Notes: generated by a model from the letters alone, not told the origin. A stretch of DNA of 35,609 bases from Actinomyces ruminicola (GCF_900103885.1 NZ_FNIM01000021.1:1-35609), one strand, 5' to 3'; positions 6,755-15,849 are shown, counted from the stretch's first letter. Program-made: numbers and translations.

Positions 6755-7606
6755 GTGCGTCAACTCATCGCCACCGACCTGGACGGCACAGTCCTGTTCG
6801 ACCGTCGGGTCTCGGCCGCCGACCTCGCCGCCATGCAGCGCTGGCGCGAGGCCGGCAACCTGCTCGTGGTCGACACGGGCAAGTCCGTCTTCGCCACCCG
6901 CAACACCCTCACTCCCGTGGGCCTGAGCTTCGACTACGCCGTCACCTTCACCGGCGCCGTGCTGATCGACGGCGACTACCAGGTCCTCTCCGCCCGCTAC
7001 CTGCCCGACGGCGTCGCACACGAGATCGCCACCTTCCTGCAGGGCATTGACGGGCTCACCGTCTTCGGCACCACCATGGAGGCCGATCACATCCTGTCCG
7101 ACACCTACCACGAGACCTCCCCCATTCTGGAGATCTTTCTGCCCATGACCCTGGAGGAGATGCCGGATCACCGGTTCATCGGCGTGCCCATGCGGGTGCG
7201 CGACGACGCCGTGCGCGATCGCATCGTCGCCGAGCTCACCGACCGCTGGTCGGAGGAGATAGAGGTGGTGCGCAATCAGGAGTTCCTTGACGTCATACCC
7301 GCCGGAGCCACGAAGGGGGCCGGATTGATCGACCTGGTGGACACGCTCACCGGCCCGGACGGCCCGCTGGCGGGCGAGCGGATAGAGACCTGGAGCGTCG
7401 GCGACTCCTGGAACGACATACCCATGCACGCCGTCGCCGACCACGCCATCTGCCTGCCCTGGTCCCCGCCCGACGTCGTCGCCGCCTGCGAGCGGTCGGT
7501 GGGCTCCATGGCCGCGCTCATTGAGGAACTGCTGGGCGACGCGGGCGAGGCGACATCCGCCGACGTCGACGACGCCCCGGACCCGGCCGGGGAGGCGGCA
7601 CGATGA
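6755..7606 (+). CDS. HAD-superfamily hydrolase, Cof/IIB type
   Basis: This is a predicted cytosolic sugar-phosphate phosphatase. The 283-residue protein has the HAD nucleophile motif ATDLDGTVLF (D8 and D10) at the N-terminus, a VDTGKS motif II region near residue 45, and the C-terminal motif GDSWNDIPMH near 214, which holds the magnesium-binding aspartates. The large insertion between motifs is the C2 cap of the IIB (Cof) subfamily, whose members dephosphorylate sugar phosphates or related compounds. Translation starts at GTG 6755 with AGGAG upstream. It overlaps the next gene by 4 nt (ATGA), so it is in an operon with the membrane protein and the second HAD protein. The C-terminal 25 residues are acidic and Ala-rich. 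The substrate is not predictable. Confidence 0.85.
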   Translation: MRQLIATDLDGTVLFDRRVSAADLAAMQRWREAGNLLVVDTGKSVFATRNTLTPVGLSFDYAVTFTGAVLIDGDYQVLSARYLPDGVAHEIATFLQGIDGLTVFGTTMEADHILSDTYHETSPILEIFLPMTLEEMPDHRFIGVPMRVRDDAVRDRIVAELTDRWSEEIEVVRNQEFLDVIPAGATKGAGLIDLVDTLTGPDGPLAGERIETWSVGDSWNDIPMHAVADHAICLPWSPPDVVAACERSVGSMAALIEELLGDAGEATSADVDDAPDPAGEAAR

Positions 7607-8109
7607 GCGGCGTCGGCGGGCGATTGCGCGACTGGTTCAACGGCGGTGACCCGGACGGGCGGGCCAAGCTCCGCGCCTGGGCCCGTGGGCACGACGGCCG
7701 CCCCGAGGGCTACACCTACGGGATGATGGGGCCCGCCGTCGGGCTGTCCGTCCTGGCGGCGCTGCTGTACGCACCGACCAGGGGCTACGGCAGCATCGTG
7801 GCCCTGGTACTGGCGATCTTCCTGCTGCTGGGGCGACAGATGATCGAGCGGCAGGTGGCGCGGGACGCCGCCGACCTGCGCGAGGCCGAGCGCCAGTATG
7901 AGCGCACCGCCAACGCCGAGTACCTCGAGTTCACGCGCCTGCGCGCCGGCGGCCTGCTGGAGGACAACAAGATGCTGACTCGGCAGACCCGAACCTGGCT
8001 GTCCGAGCGCATCGAATGGGCACAGGCCGAGCAGGACAAGCTTACCCGGCGCACCGAACGCGCCCGGCGCAGGCGCTCCCGGGGCAAGGGCCGCGGCAGG
8101 CAAGGCTGA
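7603..8109 (+). CDS. Membrane protein with coiled-coil tail, unknown function
   Basis: I do not recognise this family. The 168-residue product has two adjacent hydrophobic helices at about residues 42-57 (MGPAVGLSVLAALLY) and 65-78 (IVALVLAIFLLLG), forming a short hairpin. A long charged region rich in Glu, Arg and Ala (about 80-150) looks alpha-helical or coiled-coil, and a very basic Arg/Gly/Lys tail ends the protein. The ATG overlaps the upstream HAD gene stop by four bases, and the next HAD gene starts 11 bp after the stop, so the three are co-transcribed. The basic tail would fit contact with nucleic acid or membrane surface, but this is conjecture. Confidence 0.65.
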   Translation: MSGVGGRLRDWFNGGDPDGRAKLRAWARGHDGRPEGYTYGMMGPAVGLSVLAALLYAPTRGYGSIVALVLAIFLLLGRQMIERQVARDAADLREAERQYERTANAEYLEFTRLRAGGLLEDNKMLTRQTRTWLSERIEWAQAEQDKLTRRTERARRRRSRGKGRGRQG

Positions 8110-8120
8110 GGGAGCGGGCA

Positions 8121-8792
8121 ATGAGCAACGGCGGCCGCTACGTCCGCGGCGTCCTGTGGGACATGGACGGCACCCTGATCAACTCCCAGCCCTTCTGGGA
8201 TGAGGCATTCCGCCGCCGTTGCGAGGCCGCGGGCGGCACGGTCACCGACGCCCAGGTGGCGGCCCTGGAGGGAGCCTCCATCCGCCGCAGCCGCGAACTG
8301 ATCGCCGCCACCGGGGCGGCTCCGGACCCCGACGACGCCGCGGCCGAGGCGATCTTCACCGGCATGGCCGCCGACGTCGAGGCGGCCGTCAAGGCCTCAC
8401 CGCCGCTGGTGCCGGGCGCCCGTGAGATCACCCGGACCCTGCTGGAGATCGGGCTGGCCCAGGTGATCGTCACCCAGTCACCGCGCGCGATCGTGGAGGC
8501 GGTTGCCCACGCGCTCGGCGACGTGTTCGCCGGCGCCGTCACCGGCGACGACGGCCTGCCCGGCAAGCCCGACCAGGCCCCCTACGCCGCCGGCATGCGG
8601 CTGCTGGGGCTGAGCGAGGACCAGTGCGTCGTCGTCGAGGACTCCGCCACCGGCGCCGCCTCCGCCCGGTCCAACGACCTGCGGGTGATCCAGATCGGCG
8701 GAAGCAAGCACTTCCCGGGCGACCCGGGACTCGTCGTCGTCCCGGATCTGGCGGCGGTCACCCCGCACCTGCTGCTGTGGGCCGAGCCCTGA
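8121..8792 (+). CDS. HAD-superfamily phosphatase, beta-phosphoglucomutase-like
   Basis: The 223-residue protein has the motif VLWDMDGTLINSQPFW with the nucleophile D14 and D16, a helical cap domain in the usual position, motif II around VIVTQS (near 118), the lysine motif GKPDQAPYAAGMRLLG, and the motif VVVEDSATGAASA near 173. This is the HAD IA subfamily with a small C1 cap, which includes beta-phosphoglucomutase, phosphoglycolate phosphatase and 2-deoxyglucose-6-phosphatase types. The ATG at 8121 has GGGAG upstream. It is the third gene of the operon and ends 19 bp before the convergent acetyltransferase gene. The substrate is unknown. Confidence 0.85.
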   Translation: MSNGGRYVRGVLWDMDGTLINSQPFWDEAFRRRCEAAGGTVTDAQVAALEGASIRRSRELIAATGAAPDPDDAAAEAIFTGMAADVEAAVKASPPLVPGAREITRTLLEIGLAQVIVTQSPRAIVEAVAHALGDVFAGAVTGDDGLPGKPDQAPYAAGMRLLGLSEDQCVVVEDSATGAASARSNDLRVIQIGGSKHFPGDPGLVVVPDLAAVTPHLLLWAEP

Positions 8793-8811
8793 GGGCGGAC
8801 CGCACGGCGGG

Positions 8812-9261
8812 TCACTCGCCGGAGAAGCGGTACACGTTGGTCTCGCGCAGTGCGAAGCCGGCGCGGCGGTACAGGCGGTTGGCCGCCTCACGGCTGGGCC
8901 GCGAGGTGAGGTCCACGGTGCGGGCGCCCAGCGACTGGGCGTAGGCGACGGCGGCCTCCACCAGGGACTGGCCGGCGCCCTGGCCGCGGGCATCGCCGTC
9001 GACGACGACGTCCTCCACCCAGGCGCGCAGCCCGGTGGGGATGGTGAAGGTGGCCAGGGTCAGCATCCCCAGGATGGGGGTGGAGCCGTCGGCCTGCGGG
9101 GTGTCGGGGCGGAAGACGAACAGGTACACGCCCGGCTGGGCGACCAGTGCCTCGCACTGCTCGGCGGTCAGGGCCGGGGCGCTGCGGGACAGCTGGGGGA
9201 TGAGGCGCTCCATGGCCTCGACGAGCTCGGGGGTGGCATGGGTGACGACGTCGACGCTCAT
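8812..9261 (-). CDS. GNAT-family N-acetyltransferase
   Basis: This is a single-domain acetyl-CoA-dependent acetyltransferase of 149 residues. The beta4-alpha3 core reads WVEDVVVDGDARGQGAGQ, containing the acetyl-CoA pyrophosphate-binding pattern R/Q-x-x-G-x-G/A. The C-terminal half (REAANRLYRRAGF) is the usual helix and beta-strand that close the fold. The ATG at 9261 was chosen because the minus strand has AGGAG about 5 nt upstream and the fold starts right after it; an in-frame ATG at 9390 would add 43 Pro/Arg-rich residues without a ribosome site. The acceptor substrate is unknown. It converges on the HAD operon. Confidence 0.85.
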   Translation of the reverse strand: MSVDVVTHATPELVEAMERLIPQLSRSAPALTAEQCEALVAQPGVYLFVFRPDTPQADGSTPILGMLTLATFTIPTGLRAWVEDVVVDGDARGQGAGQSLVEAAVAYAQSLGARTVDLTSRPSREAANRLYRRAGFALRETNVYRFSGE

Positions 9262-9448
9262 TACTTCTCCTGCTGGGGTGGGGAGGGTTTCCAGGAAGAG
9301 CGTAACGGCTGGGGTCGCCGCGGTGGGGACATGCGGCCGCATGGGTGGGCGCGGTGGTCGCTTGGCGGTCCGGCGGAACAAACCCACCACGGCACGAGAC
9401 CGACTTGTGGTGTGGTGGCTGAGGCCGCCGTTTCCCCGCAGGCGGTGC

Positions 9449-9560
9449 TCTACTACGCCACTTCGGCCTTGGGTACGCCGGTTAGCGGTCTAGTACGCCC
9501 CCTACAGCCGTACAACCGACCGCTAACGGGCGTAGTAGACGGCGAACCGGCGTAGTAGAC
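9449..9560. repeat. Symmetric repeat cluster with GGCGTAGTAGA motifs
   Basis: The region 9262-9599 between the acetyltransferase start and the serpin stop has no gene. Within it, TCTACTACGCC (9449-9459) and the variant TCTAGTACGCC (9489-9499) face GGCGTAGTAGA copies at 9529-9539 and 9549-9559. Between the halves, GTTAGCGGTC (9481-9490) pairs with GACCGCTAAC (9518-9527) as perfect 10-bp arms. The whole is an imperfect palindrome of about 110 bp. It lies 3' of the serpin gene and could act as a terminator or be a small non-autonomous mobile element. Confidence 0.6.
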
Positions 9561-9599
9561 GATCCCGGTCCGCTCGCACCTCGGACCAGAAGAGCCCGG

Positions 9600-11063
9600 T
9601 TACTCGGCGGTCGGGTCCATGATGATGCCCTCGATGAGCACTAGGTCGGTGAGCTGGTCGACGATGCGCACCACGAAGGGGTGGTCCACGGTGAATTCCA
9701 CCGTCTGGTTCACCTCAGCTGGCGCGGTGACGGCGATGTCGACTTCCGTGAGCGCCCCGGCCACGGTGCCCTCCTCGCCCACCATGAGCCGGACCTGCTG
9801 CACCGCCTGGTCCACGAACAGCCCCTCCCCGATGTGCTCCAGACGGTCCAACTCAATGCCTTGGCCCTCAAGGAAGGCGAGCAGGTCCACGGGGCCGGGT
9901 TGCAGGTCGAAGGTGGGCAGGGCGAGTCGCACCTCTTGCCGCTCCTCGAAGGCCTCGGCCTCCAGGGCCGCCGAGGCCTCGGCCCAGGTTCCTTCGGGCA
10001 GGTCAGTGGGGAGGGTGCCGACGTCGGGCAGGATCACGTCCAAAACCGTTCGACCGCTGCCCTCGGCGTACTGCAGGCGCACGGCCTGCCAGCCCTCGCC
10101 CTGCACGTACGGGAGGAAGCGGTCCTCGTGCATGAGCCGGGCGGTGACGGTTGAGCCGTCCGCCAGGGTGAAGTCCTGCTCGGTGGTGTCGTTCGCGTCG
10201 AAGGGCGAGGCCCACTTTGCGGCGAACAGCAGGGCGTTTTGCAGGACGAGCTGGGTGTTCGCCGTGACCTTGATGCCGGAGGACTTGATCAGTCCGCCGG
10301 TGTGGCGCTCGGCCCAGGCGTCCAGGGTGGCCTTGGCGCGGTTCCTAGCAGTGTGCTCGGTGGTGGCGTCATACCACTCGCGGGCGGCATCCAGGTAGGA
10401 CTGCTCCACGCCGGGGTTGTCTCCCACCAGCAGCACCCGGTTGGCGATGTGCAGCAGCGGGGGCTCTGGAATCACCTTGGGATTGAAGTTGTCCAGGGCC
10501 TTCTCATCGGGTTCGTAGTAGACGAGCAGGTCGTTCTGCAGCGCCGACCAGGTGGTGTCGCGAATGGTGCCCGCATTCGCGGCGGGGGAGGCGGCGGTCG
10601 GGTCGGCGTCGCTGGTGCTTGTCGCGCTTGAGTCATCGCTGCCGACAACTCCGAGTAGGGCGTTCACGCCGTCGGCGGGGGTGTCGGAGCCGGCGTAGAG
10701 CAGGGCGATGGCCAGGGCCATTCCCACCGGGCAGGCCAGCGCGTTTCCAGTGGGCTCCTCATCAAGGCGGGAGCGCAGCAGGGCTTCGCTCAGAGCGGCG
10801 CAGGCGGCCGCGGCCTCTGGTGCGGCCGGGGCGTCTTCCAACGGGACCTCGCGGTGCTCAGCGTCGGTGTCGTAGGCCTCGGCCTGGGCGGAGCCGCCGA
10901 GTATGCCGCAGCCGCCCAGCGCCACCAGGGCGGCGATGGCGGGCGGGAGGGCCAGCGCCCGGCGGCGGGACAGGCCATGAGCAGCCAGAGCCTGGGCCGG
11001 GCGGGAGGGGATCGTGGGACCGACCAATGCGGAGGGACTGGATGAATCGCCGTTGCTCGCCAT
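9600..11063 (-). CDS. Serpin-family serine protease inhibitor, predicted lipoprotein
   Basis: Serpins trap serine proteases by conformational change. The 487-residue protein has a signal region with an SRRRA start and the lipobox LGGC (C52), so it is probably anchored to the outer face of the membrane, possibly through Tat. Serpin landmarks follow in order: VLQNALLFAAKWASPFD, a DFTLADGSTVTARLM segment, VRLALPTFDL, the hinge GEEGTVAGALT and the C-terminal FTVDHPFVVRI and EGIIMDP. The hinge has the small residues needed for loop insertion, so it should be inhibitory. Counting from the hinge, the scissile bond is predicted at T446-A447 (IAVT/APAE), which suits an elastase-like protease. An insert rich in Ser, Ala and Asp lies near residues 140-165. 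The start has no clear ribosome site. The repeat array of rlmC lies upstream. Confidence 0.88.
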   Translation of the reverse strand: MASNGDSSSPSALVGPTIPSRPAQALAAHGLSRRRALALPPAIAALVALGGCGILGGSAQAEAYDTDAEHREVPLEDAPAAPEAAAACAALSEALLRSRLDEEPTGNALACPVGMALAIALLYAGSDTPADGVNALLGVVGSDDSSATSTSDADPTAASPAANAGTIRDTTWSALQNDLLVYYEPDEKALDNFNPKVIPEPPLLHIANRVLLVGDNPGVEQSYLDAAREWYDATTEHTARNRAKATLDAWAERHTGGLIKSSGIKVTANTQLVLQNALLFAAKWASPFDANDTTEQDFTLADGSTVTARLMHEDRFLPYVQGEGWQAVRLQYAEGSGRTVLDVILPDVGTLPTDLPEGTWAEASAALEAEAFEERQEVRLALPTFDLQPGPVDLLAFLEGQGIELDRLEHIGEGLFVDQAVQQVRLMVGEEGTVAGALTEVDIAVTAPAEVNQTVEFTVDHPFVVRIVDQLTDLVLIEGIIMDPTAE

Positions 11064-11125
11064 GCTGCGAGGCTACGTGGCGTGGCGGCGCTGGTCCATG
11101 GGTAGGCGTGCTCAGGCACGTCATA

Positions 11126-11208
11126 TCTACCGATCTCGGCACGTAACTTCTACCGATCTCGGCACGTTACTTCTACCGATCTCGGCGGATATTGCTACCG
11201 AGCTCGGC
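11126..11208 (-). repeat. GCCGAGATCGGTAGAAG array, 3' of rlmC
   Basis: Read on the minus strand, four units follow each other: the one overlapping the rlmC stop (11195-11208, variant GCCGAGCTCGGTAG), then 11170-11186, 11147-11163 and 11126-11140, spaced 22-23 bp. The two middle copies are identical over 17 bases. The first copy encodes the last residues of RlmC and its TAG stop. It is the same family as at 5992-6078 and 33860-33897. Confidence 0.85.
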
Positions 11209-12481
11209 GGAGGGAAACGAGGACCTCGGCGTGATCGGTGTGGGGGAACATGTCGAACAGGCGCGCCCGCTGCACGCGCAGCGACGGCATCCGCTCCAGG
11301 TCCCGGGCCAGGCTCTCCGGGTTGCACGAGGAGTACAGCACCCACTCCACCCCCGAGGCCTCAATGCGCTCGGCCAGCTCCGCGCCGATGCCGCGCCGCG
11401 GCGGATTGACCACCAGCAGGTCCGGCACCGCCCCGGCGCCCGGGTCCAGCACCGCGGCGTCCCCGGCCTCGAAGCGCACCGACTCCTCCGGCAGCTTCAT
11501 GAGCGCGGCCGCAGCCCGGGCGCCGTCGATCGCCGAGGCCGAGACCTCCACCCCGAGCACGCTTCGGCCCGGTCCTGCCAGCGCGAGGGCGAAGCCGCCG
11601 ACGCCGCAGAACAGGTCCCACACCCGGGCCGGGCCGGGAAGCGCGGCATCCGCCCAATCGCGAGCGGTGGCGTACAGCTGCTCGGCGATGGCGGTGTTGG
11701 TCTGGAAGAAGGAGCGCGTCGGCAAGTACAGGGGCAGCTCCCGCATGCCCGACGCCGCCGCACCCAACGCCGGCGGTCCGCTCGCGCCAGCGGCGGGTGG
11801 CGACAGGCGCAGCCGCATGAGCAGGCGGTCGTCCTCGGTGAGCACGACCTCCTCCGGCCCCTCGATAATCGCCTGGTGCACCGGCTGAATGTTGGCGCTG
11901 AGCACCGCCAGCGTCGGCAGCGCCCTCTGCAGGCCGGGCAGGGCCGCGCGCAGGTCCGCCACGTGCCGGCGGCTGCGCAGCACGAAGCGCACCATCAGGT
12001 CCCCGTCCGGGGAGGCCGTCACCAGCACGTGCTTGAGCTCGCCGCGCCTGGTCGGCACGTCGTAGGGCATCATCCCGAGCGCCGTGACGGTGCGCGCGAG
12101 CACGGGCAGCGCCGCCTCTATCTCCGGCACGTGCAGCGGGCAGCTGCGCAGGTCGATGCCGCGGCCATCGGGCCCCAGCACGCCCAGCACGGGGGCGGCA
12201 ACCGTGCCGGAGACCACCATCTTCGCCTTGTTGCGGAACCGTTCCGAGGCGCTTGCAGCCGCCGGTTCCCAGGCGCCGGACGGCACGGGGTTCGCGCCGT
12301 CGGCCAGCAGCGCCGCGATACGGGCCTGCTTGCGCTCCAGCTGCACGGGCAGCGGCGTCGACAGGTGCGGGCAGGAGCGGCAGGCGCCGTCGTCGTGCAG
12401 CGCGCACAGTGAGGCCGCCGGAGCGGACGGTGCGGCCGGGGGAGCGCTCGCGGGCGTGCATGCGGGAACCACAGGCCGCAT
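11195..12481 (-). CDS. rlmC: 23S rRNA (uracil-C5)-methyltransferase, RlmC-like
   Basis: This iron-sulfur, SAM-dependent enzyme methylates C5 of a uracil in 23S rRNA (U747 in E. coli RlmC). The 428-residue protein has the cluster cysteines C26, C34 and C37 ([12 protein letters not shown]), with a fourth in [10 protein letters not shown]. It also has the family motif [17 protein letters not shown] motif [22 protein letters not shown], and the catalytic cysteine in [13 protein letters not shown]. The ATG at 12481 is preferred: an ATG at 12589 would overlap the start of the divergent ispF and add 36 residues upstream of the cluster. Even so, about 24 Pro/Ala-rich residues precede the first cysteine, so a later start is possible. 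The stop codon lies inside an intergenic repeat unit, so the last residues are repeat-derived. Confidence 0.88.
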   Translation of the reverse strand: MRPVVPACTPASAPPAAPSAPAASLCALHDDGACRSCPHLSTPLPVQLERKQARIAALLADGANPVPSGAWEPAAASASERFRNKAKMVVSGTVAAPVLGVLGPDGRGIDLRSCPLHVPEIEAALPVLARTVTALGMMPYDVPTRRGELKHVLVTASPDGDLMVRFVLRSRRHVADLRAALPGLQRALPTLAVLSANIQPVHQAIIEGPEEVVLTEDDRLLMRLRLSPPAAGASGPPALGAAASGMRELPLYLPTRSFFQTNTAIAEQLYATARDWADAALPGPARVWDLFCGVGGFALALAGPGRSVLGVEVSASAIDGARAAAALMKLPEESVRFEAGDAAVLDPGAGAVPDLLVVNPPRRGIGAELAERIEASGVEWVLYSSCNPESLARDLERMPSLRVQRARLFDMFPHTDHAEVLVSLRRAR

Positions 12482-12587
12482 TGTCCGGCCGCAATCCGCC
12501 GCCACGTCAAGACGGCTGCGGCCACCGACGCGCGGGGCGACGGAGGGTTGCGCGGGTAACGAGCAGGTATACGGCAGACTGTGGGGC

Positions 12588-13190
12588 ATGAGTGATCAAC
12601 CTGAGAGTGATGTCCCCGCACAGCGCACCGCCCGCCACTCCGCCGGCCCCGCGGCCATCACCCCGGCCGACATCGCCGCCTACCGCGCGCAGATCGCCCA
12701 GTGGACGCCCCGCACCGGCGTCGGTACCGACGTGCACGCCTTCGCCGCCCCCGACTCGGGAACTCCGCTGAGCCTGGCCTGCCTGCACTGGCCGGACGAG
12801 GTCGGCCTGGCCGGCCACTCCGACGGCGACGTCGTGGCTCACGCCTGCTGCGACGCCCTGCTGTCCGCCGCCGACCTGGGCGACCTCGGCGGCAACTTCG
12901 GCACGGACGCGCCGGAGTGGGAGAACGCCGCCGGTGCCGCGCTGCTCGCCGAGACCGCCAAGCGGGTGCGCGAGGCGGGCTTCGAGATCGGGAACGTCGC
13001 CGTTCAGCTCATCGGCGCCCGACCGCGCGTCGCCCATCGCATGGGGGAGGCCGCCGCCGCCCTGAGCGCCGCCGCCGGTGCCAAGGTTTCCTTCTCGGCG
13101 ACGACGACGGACCACCTGGGCTTCCTCGGCCGCGAGGAGGGGCTGGCGGCCATCGCCACCGCCCTGGTCTGGCCGGTGCCGCAGGCCTAG
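12588..13190 (+). CDS. ispF: 2-C-methyl-D-erythritol 2,4-cyclodiphosphate synthase
   Basis: IspF performs the fifth step of the MEP isoprenoid pathway, cyclising CDP-methylerythritol phosphate with release of CMP. The 200-residue protein shows the metal-binding motif GVGTDVHAF (D48, H50), [16 protein letters not shown] (third ligand H85) and the trimer-interface region ending in [21 protein letters not shown]. The N-terminus is about 40 residues longer than the usual 155-160, rich in Ala and Pro. A later start is possible but no better ATG or GTG is evident. Upstream, TATACG (12568-12573) or CAGACT (12575-12580, seven bases before the ATG) may be a -10 for a near-leaderless message. It is followed by cysS and rlmB, a typical actinobacterial order; ispD, usually adjacent, is not in the window. 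Confidence 0.93.
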   Translation: MSDQPESDVPAQRTARHSAGPAAITPADIAAYRAQIAQWTPRTGVGTDVHAFAAPDSGTPLSLACLHWPDEVGLAGHSDGDVVAHACCDALLSAADLGDLGGNFGTDAPEWENAAGAALLAETAKRVREAGFEIGNVAVQLIGARPRVAHRMGEAAAALSAAAGAKVSFSATTTDHLGFLGREEGLAAIATALVWPVPQA

Positions 13191-13229
13191 CCGCCGCCCG
13201 CCGAGCACGGCCGGACTTGCCGCACCCGC

Positions 13230-13235
13230 TAGGCT
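13230..13235 (+). promoter_or_regulatory. Candidate -10 (TAGGCT) for leaderless cysS
   Basis: TAGGCT ends six bases before the GTG at 13242, and no Shine-Dalgarno is present. This spacing is the one seen at several other starts in the window. No clear -35 is visible. Confidence 0.4.
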
Positions 13236-13241
13236 GCGGGG

Positions 13242-14765
13242 GTGAGCACCTCCGCAAATGACGCGCCCACCGCGCTGAACCTGCGCCTGTACGACACGGC
13301 CGCCCGCGCCGTCGTGCCCCTGGCGCCCACCGTCACGCCCGGCACGGTGACGATCTACCTGTGTGGTGCCACGGTTCAGGGCTCCCCGCACATCGGGCAC
13401 ATGCGCAGTGCCATCGCCTTCGACGTGCTGCGCCGCTGGCTGACCCGCTGCGGGCAGAACGTCGTCCTGATCCGCAACGTCACCGACATCGACGACAAGA
13501 TCCTGGCCAAGTCGGCGGCCGCCGATCCGCCCGTGCCCTGGTGGGCGTGGGCGCAGCGGCACGAGCGCGAGTTCGACGCCGCCTACCGGGCCCTCGGCGT
13601 GCAGGCCCCCACCTACGAGCCGCGCGCCACCGGCCACATCCCCGAGATGATCGACCTGGTCCAGCGACTGCTGGACGCCGGGCACGCCTACACCGGCGAG
13701 ACGGGCAACGTCTACTTCGACGTGCGCTCCCTGCCGGACTACGGCTCGCTCACCAATCAGAGCGTCGACGACCTGGCCACCACCGAGGACGACTCCCAGA
13801 TCGAGGCGGAGGTGGAGGCCGACAAGCGCGACCCGCGCGACTTCGCCCTGTGGAAGGCCGCCAAGCCGACCGAGCCCGCCGACGCCGCCTGGGACGCCCC
13901 CTGGGGCAGGGGTCGGCCCGGCTGGCACCTGGAGTGCTCGGCCATGTCCCGCCGCTACCTGGGGGAGTCCTTCGACATCCACGGCGGCGGCATCGACCTG
14001 CGCTTCCCGCACCACGAGAACGAGCAGGCCCAGTCCCACGGCGCCGGCTGGGGCTTCGCCCGCCACTGGGTGCACAACGCCTGGGTGACTGTTAAGGGCG
14101 AGAAGATGAGCAAGTCGCTGGGCAACTCCCTGGTGGTGTCCGAGCTGCTGGGGGCCTACGACCCGGCGGTGCTGCGCCTGGCGCTGGGCACCGTCCACCA
14201 CCGCTCCACCGTGGAGTTCTCCACGGAGACCCTGGCCGACGCCGCCTCCCTGTGGGAGCGGCTGTCCGGGGCGATCATGCGCGCCCGGGAGGTAACCACC
14301 CCCGCCGACGGCGGTCCCGGCCCGGTTGACGTCCCCGCGGAGGAGGTGCGCGAGCGGGCCCTGCCCGAGCAGTACGCCGCCGCCATGGACGAGGACCTCA
14401 ACCTCGCCGGTGCCATGGCCGTCGTTCATGCCACCCTCAAGCGGCTTAACACGGCCCTGGCCGCGCCCGCACCCGAGGCCGACGCCGTCGCCCGAGCGGC
14501 CCTGGACCTGCGCGCCCAACTGGACGTGCTCGGGCTCGACCCGCTCGCCGAGCCCTGGCGGGGTCGGGTGCTCGGCGCCGGCGGTGGCGCGGACGACGCC
14601 GCCGCGCGCGCCCTGGACCGGCTCGTGGCCGGGCTGCTGGAGCAGCGCGCCCAGGCCCGCGCCGCCAAGGACTGGGCGCGAGCGGATGCGCTGCGCGAGG
14701 AGCTGACCGCGGCCGGCGTCGTCGTCGAGGACTCCGGGGCCGGGGCCCGGTGGCACCTGGCCTGA
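13242..14765 (+). CDS. cysS: Cysteinyl-tRNA synthetase
   Basis: CysRS is a class I synthetase that charges tRNA-Cys. The 507-residue protein has the zinc-ligand and HIGH region [19 protein letters not shown], split here as C41 and HIGH at 50-53. A second zinc-site segment is WHLECSAMS, followed by [17 protein letters not shown], and the KMSKS loop is at 288-292. The [13 protein letters not shown] form is characteristic of actinobacterial CysS rather than the related mycothiol ligase MshC. Translation starts at a GTG with no Shine-Dalgarno but with TAGGCT six bases upstream. The C-terminal region ends with the usual helical domain ([17 protein letters not shown]). It lies 51 bp after ispF and 88 bp before rlmB. 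Confidence 0.95.
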   Translation: MSTSANDAPTALNLRLYDTAARAVVPLAPTVTPGTVTIYLCGATVQGSPHIGHMRSAIAFDVLRRWLTRCGQNVVLIRNVTDIDDKILAKSAAADPPVPWWAWAQRHEREFDAAYRALGVQAPTYEPRATGHIPEMIDLVQRLLDAGHAYTGETGNVYFDVRSLPDYGSLTNQSVDDLATTEDDSQIEAEVEADKRDPRDFALWKAAKPTEPADAAWDAPWGRGRPGWHLECSAMSRRYLGESFDIHGGGIDLRFPHHENEQAQSHGAGWGFARHWVHNAWVTVKGEKMSKSLGNSLVVSELLGAYDPAVLRLALGTVHHRSTVEFSTETLADAASLWERLSGAIMRAREVTTPADGGPGPVDVPAEEVRERALPEQYAAAMDEDLNLAGAMAVVHATLKRLNTALAAPAPEADAVARAALDLRAQLDVLGLDPLAEPWRGRVLGAGGGADDAAARALDRLVAGLLEQRAQARAAKDWARADALREELTAAGVVVEDSGAGARWHLA

Positions 14766-14853
14766 GCCCTCAGCCCTGCCCGCGTCGGCACCAGACGCAC
14801 CACCACCCGTAACTGCGGCCACCGGCCGCCAGCAGCAGAACAGGAGGCCCGCG

Positions 14854-15849
14854 ATGCCAGGCAACGACCGGCGCCACGGCGCCATACGCAGCTCCGGGAA
14901 GAAGAAGGCCCCGCTCAAGGGCTCCGGCGGGGTGCGCCGCCGCGGTCTGGAGGGCCGCGGCCCCACCCCCAAGGCCGAGGACCGCGTCGGCCACCCGAAG
15001 GCGCGCGCCAAGATGCGCGCCGAGTCCCGCGCCGCCCAGCCCACCCATGCCGGGCGCCTGGAGGAGGCCAAGCGGCGCTTCGGGGTGCCGGGCGACCACG
15101 AGATCGTCTGCGGCCGCAACGCCGTCGCGGAGGCGGCCCGCGCCCGTGTGCCCATCACCCGCGTGTTCATGGCCGCCTCAGCCCAGTCCGACGACCGCCT
15201 GAACGCCGTGGTGCGGCGGGCCGCCCTGGTCGGAGCCCCCGTCGTGGAGGCCACCAAGCTGGACCTGGAGGCGCTCACCGACGGCGCCGCCCACCAGGGC
15301 ATCGCCATCGAGGTGCCCGCCTACGAGTACGTGCTCGCCCGCGACCTGCTGGCGCGCGCCCGCGAGGCCGGGCACACCCCCCTGCTGGTGGCGCTCGACC
15401 AGGTCACCGACCCGCACAACCTCGGCGCGGTGCTGCGCTCGGCCGGCGCCTTCGGCGTCGACGGCGTGATCGTGCCCGAGCGCCGCTCCGCGGGTGTGAA
15501 TGCCACCGCCTGGAAGGTGTCTGCCGGCGCCGCCGCGCGCGTGCCGGTCGCCCGGGAGACGAACCTGGTGCGCAGCCTGCAGGCGCTCAAGCAGGAGGGA
15601 TGCTTCGTCGTCGGCCTCGACGGACGGGCGGATGTGCCGGTGGAGGAGCTGAACCTGGCGGACGCCCCGCTGGTGGTGGTCACCGGCGCGGAGGGCGCTG
15701 GGCTGTCCCGACTCGTGCGCGAGACCTGTGACCTGCTCGTCTCCATCCCGATCGCCGCCGCGGTGGAGTCCCTCAACGCCGCCGTCGCCACCGGCATCGC
15801 CCTGTATGAGGTCGACCGGCTGCGCCGTCGTGCGGGTGCCGACGCGTAG
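14854..15849 (+). CDS. rlmB: 23S rRNA (guanosine-2'-O)-methyltransferase, TrmH/SpoU family
   Basis: This SPOUT-fold, SAM-dependent enzyme methylates the 2'-OH of a guanosine in 23S rRNA (G2251 in E. coli). The 331-residue protein has a basic, disordered N-terminal extension of about 80 residues common in actinobacterial members, a substrate-binding domain starting HEIVCGRNAVAEA, and the three SpoU motifs: DQVTDPHNLGAVLRSAGAFG, VVVTGAEGAGLSRLV and SIPIAAAVESLNAAVATGI. AGGAGG precedes the ATG. The position after cysS matches many actinobacteria. A related TrmH-family target cannot be fully excluded. Confidence 0.92.
   Translation: MPGNDRRHGAIRSSGKKKAPLKGSGGVRRRGLEGRGPTPKAEDRVGHPKARAKMRAESRAAQPTHAGRLEEAKRRFGVPGDHEIVCGRNAVAEAARARVPITRVFMAASAQSDDRLNAVVRRAALVGAPVVEATKLDLEALTDGAAHQGIAIEVPAYEYVLARDLLARAREAGHTPLLVALDQVTDPHNLGAVLRSAGAFGVDGVIVPERRSAGVNATAWKVSAGAAARVPVARETNLVRSLQALKQEGCFVVGLDGRADVPVEELNLADAPLVVVTGAEGAGLSRLVRETCDLLVSIPIAAAVESLNAAVATGIALYEVDRLRRRAGADA

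Noticed and set aside
11195..12589. RlmC starting at the ATG at 12589
   Set aside because: This start would overlap the ispF start codon and add 36 residues not seen in the family; the ATG at 12481 is more plausible.
12507..15308. Long minus-strand open frame across ispF, cysS and rlmB
   Set aside because: Antisense to three recognised genes and without domains; caused by the rarity of stops in GC-rich DNA.
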